From the NCBI GenBank assembly GCA_050945795.1, contig JBMNTP010000007.1, positions 1 through 64,000 of the forward strand: a stretch of DNA of 64,000 nt, read 5' to 3'. Source of the stretch: JBMNTP01 sp050945795. GTDB lineage: Bacteria; Bacillota; Clostridia; Christensenellales; MGBC116941. Shown one piece after another: positions 50,030 through 57,878 of the stretch. The notes under the pieces are model-generated. The model was not told the DNA's origin. It made no database searches and saw only the letters and a program-made list of their open reading frames with translations. Every line of letters starts with the position of its first letter. Positions within the stretch are counted from its first letter, which is position 1. The translations under genes and the position numbers were made by a program.

Positions 50030-51173
50030 ATACCACGTTTCCGTTAATAAGAACTTTTTCCGTCTTGGTTCTAAAATCGAGAGGATGCCCGTCAAAAATA
50101 ACTATGTCAGCATCTTTCCCAACCTCTATGCTGCCAACTCTGTCGGCTATGCCGGTAATCTGCGCCGCGTTTATGGTTATAGAGCGCAGCGCCTCCATCT
50201 CATCAAGCCCCTCGCGCACAGCCAAAGCCGCGCAAACAGGCAGATACTGCACAGGTATAACGGGATGGTCTGTCATAATAGCGAATTTAATGCCCGCCTC
50301 ATGCATTATAGCGGGTGCTTTAAATGTAAGGTTTTTTAGCTCTATTTTGCTTCTTTCAGACAGCAGCGGCCCAAGTATAACCGCCGCCTGCTCCTCTTTT
50401 AAAAAGTCGGATATCATATAGCCTTCGGTGCAATGCTCAATAGTATAGCTAATGGCGAATTCGCCGCATATCCTTATCGCCGTCTGTATATCATCGGCAC
50501 GGTGCGCGTGTATTTTAAGAGGCAACCTGCCCGAAAGCACATCCACAAGCGGCTCAAGCTTCATATCTCGCTCCGGCTCTTTTTCGGGGTCGTCCTTCGC
50601 CCTATCTAGCTTTTTAGCGTATTCCTGCGCCTTTATAAGGCTTTCCCTAAGTATAGCCGCGGTAGCCATTCTTGTTGCCGGCGATTTTTTAAGCCCGCCG
50701 TATACTCGCTTGGGATTTTCGCCTAACGCCGCCTTTATCGCCAGTGGAAATTTTAAAATCATATCGTCAACACTGCTGCCGCAGGTTTTAAGCGCCGCGA
50801 ACATGCCGCCTATTACATTAGCGCTGCCGGGTCCCGTAACAACAGTCGTAACGCCGGCTTCCGCCGCTTCTTTAAAGCACCGGTCGACAGGGTTTATAGC
50901 GTCAATCGCCCTAAGCTGCGGCGTTACCGGCTCATACACCTCGTTGCCGTCCGAGCCCTCCTCGCCCATGCCGTCCTCCCACATGCCTATATGGCAATGC
51001 GCGTCTATAATGCCGGGCATTACATACCTGCCCCCCGCCTCTATAATATCGGCGCCCTGCGCATCTATCTCCGGGCCCACCTCAACTATAGTGCCGCAAT
51101 CTATGAGTATATCTCCCTTTTCATAATCGTTCTCCGCCATAGTAAGTAGGCGGCCGCCTTTAATTAATATCAT
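50016..51173 (-). CDS. Metal-dependent amidohydrolase
   Basis: 385 residues from ATG with GGAGGAG just upstream; a longer frame to 51230 lacks a signal. TIM-barrel amidohydrolase: MPGIIDAHCHIGM (HxH), then IHAHRADDIQTAIRI, ISYTIEHCTEGY and IMTDHPVIPVQYLP (the final Asp), with the beta-sandwich formed by both ends (GSIEVGKDADIVIFDGHPLD). Resembles imidazolonepropionase and prolidase-like relatives of uncertain substrate. The HxH, His and Asp ligands are seen; no carboxylated Lys motif was certain. No signal peptide, so cytoplasmic. I cannot name a substrate. Confidence 0.85.
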   Translation of the reverse strand: MILIKGGRLLTMAENDYEKGDILIDCGTIVEVGPEIDAQGADIIEAGGRYVMPGIIDAHCHIGMWEDGMGEEGSDGNEVYEPVTPQLRAIDAINPVDRCFKEAAEAGVTTVVTGPGSANVIGGMFAALKTCGSSVDDMILKFPLAIKAALGENPKRVYGGLKKSPATRMATAAILRESLIKAQEYAKKLDRAKDDPEKEPERDMKLEPLVDVLSGRLPLKIHAHRADDIQTAIRICGEFAISYTIEHCTEGYMISDFLKEEQAAVILGPLLSERSKIELKNLTFKAPAIMHEAGIKFAIMTDHPVIPVQYLPVCAALAVREGLDEMEALRSITINAAQITGIADRVGSIEVGKDADIVIFDGHPLDFRTKTEKVLINGNVVYERE

Positions 51174-51233
51174 AACTCCTCCAAGATAAATGCTACAAAG
51201 TATTATACACCACGCCGCACCGCTTGACAAAGC

Positions 51234-52070
51234 TTATCCGCTAAACCCTCTGCCCAGAACTTCCCCCGCTTCAACCGCTATCATAAAAGCGAGCGGATCG
51301 TTCCGTTTTATAATGTCCTTAAGCGCCGTAAACTGCGAGTTGCCCTCTACAACGCAAAGCAGCACGCTCTTCTCGCCGCCGCTGTATCCGCCCTTGCCGC
51401 TCAATTCCGTTACGCCGCGCTTAATCTCATTCATGATGCATTCTTTTATTATTTCAGCCTCGTCGGTTATTATAAAAAACGCCCTGCTGCGCGCCGGCGC
51501 TAGTATGAGGTCTATAACCTTTGCGCATACAAAAACCGTAACCAAAGCGTAAAGCGCTTCCTCCGGCCCAAGAAACACTCCGGAACCGACTACAACAATC
51601 GTATCTATTATAAGAATGAAGTTTCCAAGGCTAAGCTCGCTTTTCATTCTAAGCCTTAAAAGCAGCGCGGCTATGTCTGTGCCGCCGGTAGAGCCTCCTC
51701 CGCGAAGTATAAGCCCCATGCCGGCACCAAGAAGCACGCCGCCAAATATAGTGGCGAGCAGCGGATCAACAGCCAGCTCCGGCATAATAAGATTGTCTGT
51801 GGCTAAAGAATACGCCGCCAGTCCGAATATGCTTTTTATAAAATATCCCCGCCCCACATACCGCCATGCCATTATAAAAAGCGGCAGGTTAAGTACAAGG
51901 AGCGACAGCCCAAACGGCACGCCTATTTTTATATGCAATACCGCAGCGATACCGCTAAAGCCGCCCGGCGCTACATTATTAGGTATTAACAGCAGATTAA
52001 GCGCCACCGCCGACAGCACCGCCCCAAGCAGCATCAAAAGATAATCTCCCGCTTGTTTTTTTATGTTCAT
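51234..52070 (-). CDS. YitT-family membrane protein (DUF161/DUF2179)
   Basis: 278 residues from ATG with GGAG eight bases upstream. Five or six membrane helices in the first about 180 residues with family motifs NLLLIPNNVAPGGFSGIA, GGGSTGGTDIAALLL and SSGVFLGPEEALYALV-like segments, then a cytoplasmic DUF2179 domain (about 195-278) with AFFIITDEAEIIKECI and RGVTELSGKGGYSG. Function unknown; possible transporter. It has a separate upstream region without a strong promoter match. Confidence 0.88.
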   Translation of the reverse strand: MNIKKQAGDYLLMLLGAVLSAVALNLLLIPNNVAPGGFSGIAAVLHIKIGVPFGLSLLVLNLPLFIMAWRYVGRGYFIKSIFGLAAYSLATDNLIMPELAVDPLLATIFGGVLLGAGMGLILRGGGSTGGTDIAALLLRLRMKSELSLGNFILIIDTIVVVGSGVFLGPEEALYALVTVFVCAKVIDLILAPARSRAFFIITDEAEIIKECIMNEIKRGVTELSGKGGYSGGEKSVLLCVVEGNSQFTALKDIIKRNDPLAFMIAVEAGEVLGRGFSG

Positions 52071-52235
52071 AATCAATTCTCCATAAAACTACTTTAACTA
52101 TTTTACCACAAAACCCGCCTTCCCTAACGCTTAAGCGCCGCATAGCTAAAAAGCAGCCACGCATTTTGGCGCACCTTAACATATTTATAATCTCTTAACT
52201 AAGATATTAAATTCTCCATATTATAATTGCCCACA

Positions 52236-52256
52236 AAAAACGCCGCGAACGGCGCT
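52236..52256 (-). terminator. Terminator-like hairpin
   Basis: CGCCG/CGGCG (extended to seven pairs) around loop TTCG, followed by TTTTTTG on the minus strand. It could end a transcript from the Cys-rich gene region before it reaches yitT. Confidence 0.75.
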
Positions 52257-52383
52257 CTAAGAATATAATAATTAAAAGCTTTGATTTGTCTTAGTCGATA
52301 GATATGCTTTTTTAAAACTGATTTTTCGGCTCGCACGGCAATATAATTAAATATATTGCTTTCTGCTTTTAGCGGCTGTTTTA

Positions 52384-52431
52384 TAAGAGCAAAATAGCGC
52401 GACGAAGCCGCGTCGCGCCATTTTGCTCTTA
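52384..52431 (-). terminator. 21-bp hairpin after the Cys-rich gene
   Basis: Arms 52384-52404 and 52411-52431 pair over 21 positions around a 6-base loop. On the minus strand the one non-Watson-Crick position is G-U; on the plus strand it would be an A-C mismatch, so the structure fits a minus-strand RNA. No T-run follows. Probable 3' end structure of the Cys-rich gene transcript. Confidence 0.6.
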
Positions 52432-52480
52432 ATTAAGGCTTACCCCGGCCTTTTATCGTTAGATATTCGCCGTTGTTGTC

Positions 52481-52690
52481 TTAGCAGGGGCCGCATCCCC
52501 TATTGTCGCATGATGTTCCACCAAAGCCGCCGCAGCAGCAGAGCAGTAGTATAAGGGGCAGTATGCTGTCACCGCAAGAGTCCCCACAGCCACAGCCGCA
52601 GCTGTTAGATTTAGAGGCTCCGCCAAAGCCTCCGCAGCAGCAAAGCAGCAGAATCGGCAAGAGGCAGTTATCGTTGAAGCAGCCGTTCAT
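52481..52690 (-). CDS. Small Cys/Gly-rich protein with internal duplication
   Basis: 69 residues, start ATG with GGGAGG nine bases upstream. The protein has a unit of hydrophobic helix plus Cys cluster (LPILLLCCCGGFGG, then LPLILLLCCCGGFGG) twice, joined by a SCGCGCGDSCGDS linker and ending NRGCGPC. About a quarter of the residues are Cys. Similar clostridial peptides are auto-annotated as chorion-like high-cysteine proteins; I know no experimental function. A membrane- or coat-associated structural protein is possible. A longer frame to 52792 lacks a start signal and crosses a terminator. Confidence 0.75.
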   Translation of the reverse strand: MNGCFNDNCLLPILLLCCCGGFGGASKSNSCGCGCGDSCGDSILPLILLLCCCGGFGGTSCDNRGCGPC

Positions 52691-52792
52691 ATAGTTTTCC
52701 TCCCTAAAAATTATGTTCCTTGCAACCAAGGTTACTTCATAATACGCAGCGTGTTGCAATTTGGTGAAACACCGCGCCTCACTTTTGCGCAT

Positions 52793-52812
52793 AAAAAAAG
52801 CGCCTTAGCGCC
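52793..52812 (-). terminator. Terminator after the ROK glucokinase
   Basis: GCGC/GCGC around TAAG (plus a G-T pair) followed by seven T on the minus strand; a second small hairpin (CCGC/GCGG) lies just before it. Confidence 0.7.
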
Positions 52813-52834
52813 ACAACCGCATTTAGCGGCTCTA

Positions 52835-53788
52835 TTATGCTTTTTCTTTTAAAGCACAAAGCAATCCCGCCCCAACAAGCCCCGCGTCATTGCCCAGCAC
52901 CGCCGGCACCACCTTTAAAAGCTCCATATTCTTATACATGCGCATTTGCGCCATCCTCTCTCTTACCGGATTAAAAAGTATTTCCCCGGCATGCGACAGC
53001 CCGCCGCCTAACGCTATTATCTCAGTATCAAAAAGCGAAACGGCAGACAAAAGGCCATGCGATAGATAATCAACATATTTTGAAAATGCGCGTCCGGCAG
53101 CTTTATCGCCGCTTTTCGCGCATGATATTACAGTTTTAGGCGTAATGCCTTCTTTTGCGGCATTCATAAGACTGGAGCCGTCTTTTTCCGCCTCCTCCTT
53201 GCCCATACACGCCAATGCCGACGCCGAGCAGTACCTTTCAAGGCATCCGCTTTTGCCGCAGCCGCACTTCTCTCCGCCATAAACCAGCGTAATATGGCCA
53301 AGCTCGGCTCCTGCTCCCCTAGAGCCGGTAAAAAGGCAATTGTCAATTATTATGCCGGAGCCGACTCCGGTGCCAAGCGTTACCGTCATCGAATGCCGCC
53401 ATCCTTTGCACGCGCCCACAGTATGCTCGGCGAGGGCGGCGAGATTGGCGTCATTTTCAATATAAACAGGCGCGCTTATATGCTTTGCCATTTCTATCGA
53501 AAACGGCACATCCAGCCATGACAGGTTAGGACAAACCGCCGCTTCCCCCGTCTCCCTGTTAGGCAGGCCGGGTATGCCTACGCCTACCGCCTTTACTCTT
53601 TTTATATCAATACCGACGCGCCTTAAAAGCTCGTGAGCGCATGCCGCTGTGTCGCTTATGATTTTTTTGTATGAAAGCGATTTGTCTGTTACAAAAGCAT
53701 CTTTTATTATAAGGCCGTCCTCTTTATCATAAAGGCCGGCCTTAACGCTAGTTCCACCTATATCGGCAACGAAAAACAAATCACCCAA
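52835..53788 (-). CDS. glcK: ROK-family glucokinase
   Basis: 317 residues. It phosphorylates glucose with ATP. The N-terminal ADIGGTSVKAGL phosphate loop, GIPGLPN, the catalytic ENDANLAALAE, LGTGVGSGIII, and the ROK zinc motif CGCGKSGCLE are all present. The annotated start is TTG with AGGATGG nine bases upstream; another TTG three codons later is possible. It lies downstream of hprK, which fits a role in carbon metabolism. Glucose is the likely, not certain, substrate. Confidence 0.9.
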   Translation of the reverse strand: MGDLFFVADIGGTSVKAGLYDKEDGLIIKDAFVTDKSLSYKKIISDTAACAHELLRRVGIDIKRVKAVGVGIPGLPNRETGEAAVCPNLSWLDVPFSIEMAKHISAPVYIENDANLAALAEHTVGACKGWRHSMTVTLGTGVGSGIIIDNCLFTGSRGAGAELGHITLVYGGEKCGCGKSGCLERYCSASALACMGKEEAEKDGSSLMNAAKEGITPKTVISCAKSGDKAAGRAFSKYVDYLSHGLLSAVSLFDTEIIALGGGLSHAGEILFNPVRERMAQMRMYKNMELLKVVPAVLGNDAGLVGAGLLCALKEKA

Positions 53789-53814
53789 ACCCGCACACCA
53801 TCCTAAAGGCCGAA

Positions 53815-54756
53815 TCAGCTTTTTTCTTTAAAACTCTCTATGTTTTTGCGCATACGCTTTTCAAATTCCTTCGCCGCGTCATAACCAAGCCTTTTAAGGT
53901 TAAAGTTACGCGCCGCCACCTCAACTATAATAGCTATATTGCGCCCCGGTTTAACCGGCGTTACATACTTTGGTACATTTACATCGAGTATTTCGGCGTA
54001 CTGCTCCTCTGTACCGAGCCTGTCGTATGCCTTGCCCTGCTCCCACATCTCAAGCTCAATAACAAGCTCTATCGACTTGGAATACGCCACCGCTCCCGCG
54101 CCGTACATATTCCTTATATCAATAATGCCAATTCCCCTTATTTCCATAAGGTGTCTTACAAACTCCGGCGCTTTTCCTATAAGCCTATTATCCGCCACCC
54201 TCGTTATTTCAACAACATCGTCGGCAACCAGCCTGTGACCCCTCTTTATAAGCTCTAGCGCCGTTTCACTTTTGCCTATACCGCTGTCGCCAAGGAACAT
54301 AACACCAACGCCGAACACATCAAGCAAAACGCCGTGACGGGTAATAGTCGGTGCCAGCGCCAGCGTAAGGTAATGTATAACGCGGAGTGTAAAGCGGGTG
54401 GTGGTCTGACGGGAGGAGAATATAGGCACCCCCGCCTTTTTCGCCTCCTCCAGCATTTCTTTTGGCGCTCTTAGCCCCCTAGCAATAATCACGCAAGGCA
54501 CCTTATAAGAAAAATACCTCTCTAAAACCTCGCGCCGATACTCCGGCGGCTTTTCCTTTATGTAGCTCATCTCGGCCATGCCCATAACCTGCACTCGGGT
54601 TTGCGCGAAGTATGTAAAAAACCCCGCAAACTGCAAACCCGGCCTGTTCAGGTCGGCTGTCTCAATATAAAACTCTTCTTTATCAACCGGGCTTACTATT
54701 CTTAGATCCAAATCTTTAGCGAACTTTTTGATATTAACAGCCGTTTTGAGCGCCAT
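53815..54756 (-). CDS. hprK: HPr kinase/phosphorylase
   Basis: 313 residues. It phosphorylates and dephosphorylates HPr on Ser46, controlling sugar uptake and CcpA catabolite repression. N-terminal domain, then P-loop GDSGIGKS (156-163), the His at 141, and the family signature MEIRGIGIIDI followed by ITPVKPGRN-like C-terminal motifs (YVTPVKPGRNIAIIVEVAA). Located between a Cof phosphatase and the glucokinase; no lgt here, unlike many Firmicutes. Confidence 0.95.
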   Translation of the reverse strand: MALKTAVNIKKFAKDLDLRIVSPVDKEEFYIETADLNRPGLQFAGFFTYFAQTRVQVMGMAEMSYIKEKPPEYRREVLERYFSYKVPCVIIARGLRAPKEMLEEAKKAGVPIFSSRQTTTRFTLRVIHYLTLALAPTITRHGVLLDVFGVGVMFLGDSGIGKSETALELIKRGHRLVADDVVEITRVADNRLIGKAPEFVRHLMEIRGIGIIDIRNMYGAGAVAYSKSIELVIELEMWEQGKAYDRLGTEEQYAEILDVNVPKYVTPVKPGRNIAIIVEVAARNFNLKRLGYDAAKEFEKRMRKNIESFKEKS

Positions 54757-54765
54757 AATTTATCC

Positions 54766-55578
54766 TCATTCCTCGCCTAAAGCATATTTTTCTATGGATT
54801 GTGCCACTCCGTCCTCTTCATTGCTCGGGCAAATAACATCGGCAACATCCTTTGCCGTCTGCATACCGTTGGCTACGGCTATGCCAAGCCCAGCATATTC
54901 TATCATGCTTATGTCGATTTCAGAATCGCCAATCGCCATAACTTCTTCCCGCTTAAAGCCGTAATACTGCTCAGCGAGATATTTAAGCGCTTTGCCCTTG
55001 CCGCCTCCCAGTCTTGAAAACTCCATAAGAGTAGACCGCGAGCGCAATACCTCAAGTACATTACCGTATTTCTCGCGCATCTGGGGCAGCAACATATCTA
55101 TTGTTTCCTCCGCCGCCACAACAACAACTTTCGGCGTCGGCGGCAATTCGTCAAGGTTTACCATCTCCGGCCTTACCGCTCCGCTTAGACCGGAATATTC
55201 CTCATACCTCTTTGCCCATTCGTTATCCTTGGCGTAGGCAATTCTGTCATTATCGTATATATGCGCATGATAGCCGGCGCTGTCCGCCCATTTTATCAAT
55301 TCACTTACATATACATTGTCAATTTCATCGCGGTATATAAGCTTGCCTGTTTCATAATCCCTTATATGTGCGCCGCCGTTTATAATGGCGGGCTCCGTCA
55401 GATTAAGCTCATCTATAAACGGCTTGCACGCGCCATACGCGCGCCCCGTAGCTATAACAACCTTTATCCCCGCCGCCATTGCCTTTGCGACGGCGTCCTT
55501 CGTCCTTTGTGTGATGCGTCTGTCGTCGGTTAGAAAAGTATCGTCGGCGTCAAGTGCAATTAGTTTGTAACGAATCAT
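54766..55578 (-). CDS. Cof-type HAD phosphatase
   Basis: 270 residues. HAD superfamily subclass IIB: LDADDTF (motif I, D10 and D12), VIATGRAY (motif II), a cap domain in the middle (about 85-190), GGGKGKALKYL (motif III Lys) and AIGDSEIDISMIEYAGLGIA (motif IV). Such enzymes hydrolyse sugar phosphates, FMN or PLP; the substrate is not visible. AGGGG precedes the ATG. It precedes hprK by nine bases, so they are likely one transcript. Confidence 0.92.
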   Translation of the reverse strand: MIRYKLIALDADDTFLTDDRRITQRTKDAVAKAMAAGIKVVIATGRAYGACKPFIDELNLTEPAIINGGAHIRDYETGKLIYRDEIDNVYVSELIKWADSAGYHAHIYDNDRIAYAKDNEWAKRYEEYSGLSGAVRPEMVNLDELPPTPKVVVVAAEETIDMLLPQMREKYGNVLEVLRSRSTLMEFSRLGGGKGKALKYLAEQYYGFKREEVMAIGDSEIDISMIEYAGLGIAVANGMQTAKDVADVICPSNEEDGVAQSIEKYALGEE

Positions 55579-55674
55579 GTATTGTACCCCTTTAAATAAT
55601 ATTATAAATTACAACAGCTTATCTGGAATTATACCGTCTTGCAGCATGCTTTTGCCCCCGGCAAAAGCCTTCAT

Positions 55675-55993
55675 GGTTCAATGTTCTCTCAGCCGCCGGA
55701 CGCTCTGCGTCCGTCTGCGGCGTGAGGTTATTATACCGCAAAAGAGGCGGCGCAGCCGACTTCGGAGCGCAGCGACGGCTTTCGCAAAGCGAAAGGCTTT
55801 GTGGTTCAATGTTCTCTCAGCCGCCGGACACTCTGCGTCCGTCTGCGGCGTGAGGTTATTATACCGCAAAAGAGGCGGCGCAGCCGACTTCGGAGCGCAG
55901 CGACGTCTTTCGTAATGCGGAAGGCTTTGCGGTTCAATGTTCTCTCAGCCGCCGGGCGCTCTGCGTCCGCTTGCGGCGTGAGGTTATTATACC
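55675..55993. repeat. 128-bp tandem repeat, 2.5 copies
   Basis: Copies start at 55675, 55803 and 55931 (period exactly 128); the third stops after 63 bases. Each full copy holds a nested hairpin (first copy 55692-55721, arms GCCGC and CGGACGC), a small hairpin CCGA/TCGG, and a third hairpin CTTTCGC/GCGAAAG (55779-55795). The sequence GGTATAATAACC occurs in each on the minus strand. It fills most of the 466 bases between the Cof gene and uvrC. No gene is credible in it; the open frames there are by-products of the repeat. Confidence 0.93.
55986..55991 (-). promoter_or_regulatory. Extended -10 site at the edge of the third repeat copy
   Basis: TATAAT preceded by TGG on the minus strand (extended -10), at the junction of repeat copy three and unique DNA. 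TTCTAA lies 17 bases upstream, a weak -35. It could read through the repeats into the Cof-hprK-glcK genes. Confidence 0.4.
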
Positions 55994-56044
55994 ATATAGC
56001 TACCTGCGTTAGAAGGCGGTTATATAAAGCTTGTGTAAAACCGC

Positions 56045-57871
56045 TCAGGAGCTAAAATGCTTTATAACGGAGGCGGCCGACCGCCTGTCAAGACCGGCGT
56101 CTAAAAGTTCTTCAAGGCTGGCCTTTTTTATTTCGTCCATATTCCTGAAAGCCTTTTGCAGCATAGTCCTCCTGCGCGGGCCTATGCCGGGTATGCCGTC
56201 AAGCTCGGATACCACGCTGTGCTTACCGCGCAGCTTTCTATGATATGTTATAGCGAATCTATGCGCCTCATCTCGGGCGCGCTGTATCAACTGGAGAGCC
56301 AGGTCTTTTCTGTCAAGCACAATAGGCTGATCATTATCCGGCAGCCATATCTCTTCCTCACGCTTGGCAAGTCCGATTCTCGGTATCTGCGTAAAGCCTA
56401 GCTCATCCATGGCTCGGCAAGCGAATTCTAGCTGTATACGCCCCCCGTCTATAAGCACAAGGTCGGGCAGATCCGAAAACTTGCCGTCCTCGCCTTTGCT
56501 CTGCTCCTCTATGGCGCGCGAAAATCTTCTTTGTATAACCTCGGCCATCGACGCGAAATCGTTCGCGCCTTCCACCGTCTTTATTCTAAAGCGGCGATAA
56601 TCCTTGCGGCTCGGCCTGCCGTCAATCATAACGACCATAGACGCCACAGAATCCACGCCTTGTATATTCGATATATCGTAAGCCTCAAGCCGCCTTATAT
56701 AATCGGTGCCTATGGCTTTGCCAAGCGCCTCCGCCGCGCCCTCATGTCGCTGCCAGTCCCGCTGCTTTCTAAGTCCTTGCGCTATAATGGCCTCTGCGGC
56801 GTTTTTCCCCGCCAGCTCCACCATCCTGCGCTTATCCCCGCGCTTTGGACAGTAAATTTTTACGCTGCCGCCTCTAAGCCCCCTAAGCCATTGCTCTACA
56901 AGCTCTTCATCCTCTATATCGCAAGGCAAAAGAATCTCGGCAGGCGGCTTTGCCGCCGCGTAATACTGCCTTACAAACGCCGATACCACCGTACACTCGT
57001 CCTCGCCGCCTCTAAGCTCATGCCGTTCAGCGCCTACAACCTTGCCGCCGCGCACCATCATAACCTGCACAATAGCCGTTTCTCCGCTTAAAGCAGCAGC
57101 TATAATATCTCTGTTCTCAAGGCTTGATGAATCGGCGTGCTGGCGGCTTAGCACTAGCCTTACCTTTTCAAGCCTATCCCTTATATCGGCGGCGCGCTCG
57201 TAATCCATAGCCTCCGATGCCGCCAGCATCTCCTGTTCAAGCTGTTTTTCTATTTCGTCATATCTGCCACTTAAAAAATCTATAACCTTTTCGACATGCC
57301 GATGGTAATCCTCTTTTGATATGTATCCGGCGCAAGGCGCATCGCATTTGCCTATCTGATAATTAAGGCAAGGCCGCTCTTTTCTCGCTATAGCCCTGTT
57401 GATATCCTTTTTGCATGTCCTAAGCGGAAAATTGTCGTATACCGAATCAAGCACCTCTCTAAGATGCAGCGCCGAAAGATAAGGCCCAAAATATCGCGCG
57501 CCGTCCTGCTTAACTTTTCTTACCACCTCGGCGCGCGGGAAATCCTCGCTTAAATCTATCCTTAAATACGGATAGTGCTTATCGTCTTTTAAAAGTATGT
57601 TGTAACGGGGGCGGTGCCTCTTAATAAGGTTGCATTCAAGTATAAGCGCCTCAAGCTCGCTTGAGCAAATAACATACTCAAAGTCCTCTATAAGCGATAC
57701 CATTATTTCAACTTTTAGAGGCTTTTGCGAGCTTTGGAAATACTGCCTTACCCTGTTTTTTAGCGAAACCGCCTTCCCTACATATATTATTTCGCCCGCC
57801 GCGTCCTTCATAAGGTATACGCCGGGCAAAGCCGGCAATATAGCCAGCTTGTTTTTAAGTGTTTCGTTCAT
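56045..57871 (-). CDS. uvrC: Excinuclease ABC subunit C
   Basis: 608 residues. UvrC makes both incisions in nucleotide excision repair. GIY-YIG domain (LPGVYLMKD, IIYVGKAVSLKNRVRQYF), the Cys region CLNYQIGKCDAPC, a UVR motif (about 205-235), the RNase H-like 5' nuclease with LEAYDISNIQGVDSVASMV and DLVLIDGGRIQLE, and tandem HhH motifs (LDGIPGIGPRRRTMLQ, LDRRSAASVI). Complete. Ribosome binding site is weak. It follows the PBP gene by seven bases. Confidence 0.96.
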   Translation of the reverse strand: MNETLKNKLAILPALPGVYLMKDAAGEIIYVGKAVSLKNRVRQYFQSSQKPLKVEIMVSLIEDFEYVICSSELEALILECNLIKRHRPRYNILLKDDKHYPYLRIDLSEDFPRAEVVRKVKQDGARYFGPYLSALHLREVLDSVYDNFPLRTCKKDINRAIARKERPCLNYQIGKCDAPCAGYISKEDYHRHVEKVIDFLSGRYDEIEKQLEQEMLAASEAMDYERAADIRDRLEKVRLVLSRQHADSSSLENRDIIAAALSGETAIVQVMMVRGGKVVGAERHELRGGEDECTVVSAFVRQYYAAAKPPAEILLPCDIEDEELVEQWLRGLRGGSVKIYCPKRGDKRRMVELAGKNAAEAIIAQGLRKQRDWQRHEGAAEALGKAIGTDYIRRLEAYDISNIQGVDSVASMVVMIDGRPSRKDYRRFRIKTVEGANDFASMAEVIQRRFSRAIEEQSKGEDGKFSDLPDLVLIDGGRIQLEFACRAMDELGFTQIPRIGLAKREEEIWLPDNDQPIVLDRKDLALQLIQRARDEAHRFAITYHRKLRGKHSVVSELDGIPGIGPRRRTMLQKAFRNMDEIKKASLEELLDAGLDRRSAASVIKHFSS

Positions 57872-57878
57872 GTTTCTA

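Larger units (their letters stand above)
52071..52480. other. Gene-free stretch of about 410 bases with three inverted repeats
   Basis: No convincing gene on either strand. It holds a short terminator (52236-52256), an AT-rich perfect palindrome with arms GCAATATA/TATATTGC (52338-52359), and a 21-bp hairpin (52384-52431). The rest is AT-rich and unremarkable. Confidence 0.7.

Noticed and set aside
52691..52740. A sigma-K-like -10 (CATAATTT) before the Cys-rich gene.
   Set aside because: It lies so close to the ribosome binding site that the RNA would begin inside it; the match is also short.
55675..55993. CRISPR array.
   Set aside because: The repeat unit is 128 bases with no variable spacers between copies, and no cas genes are present.
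55577..56055. Overlapping open frames in the repeat region, with a shared protein stretch.
   Set aside because: They are made by the 128-bp repeat being translated in different copies; no ribosome binding site or domain supports them.
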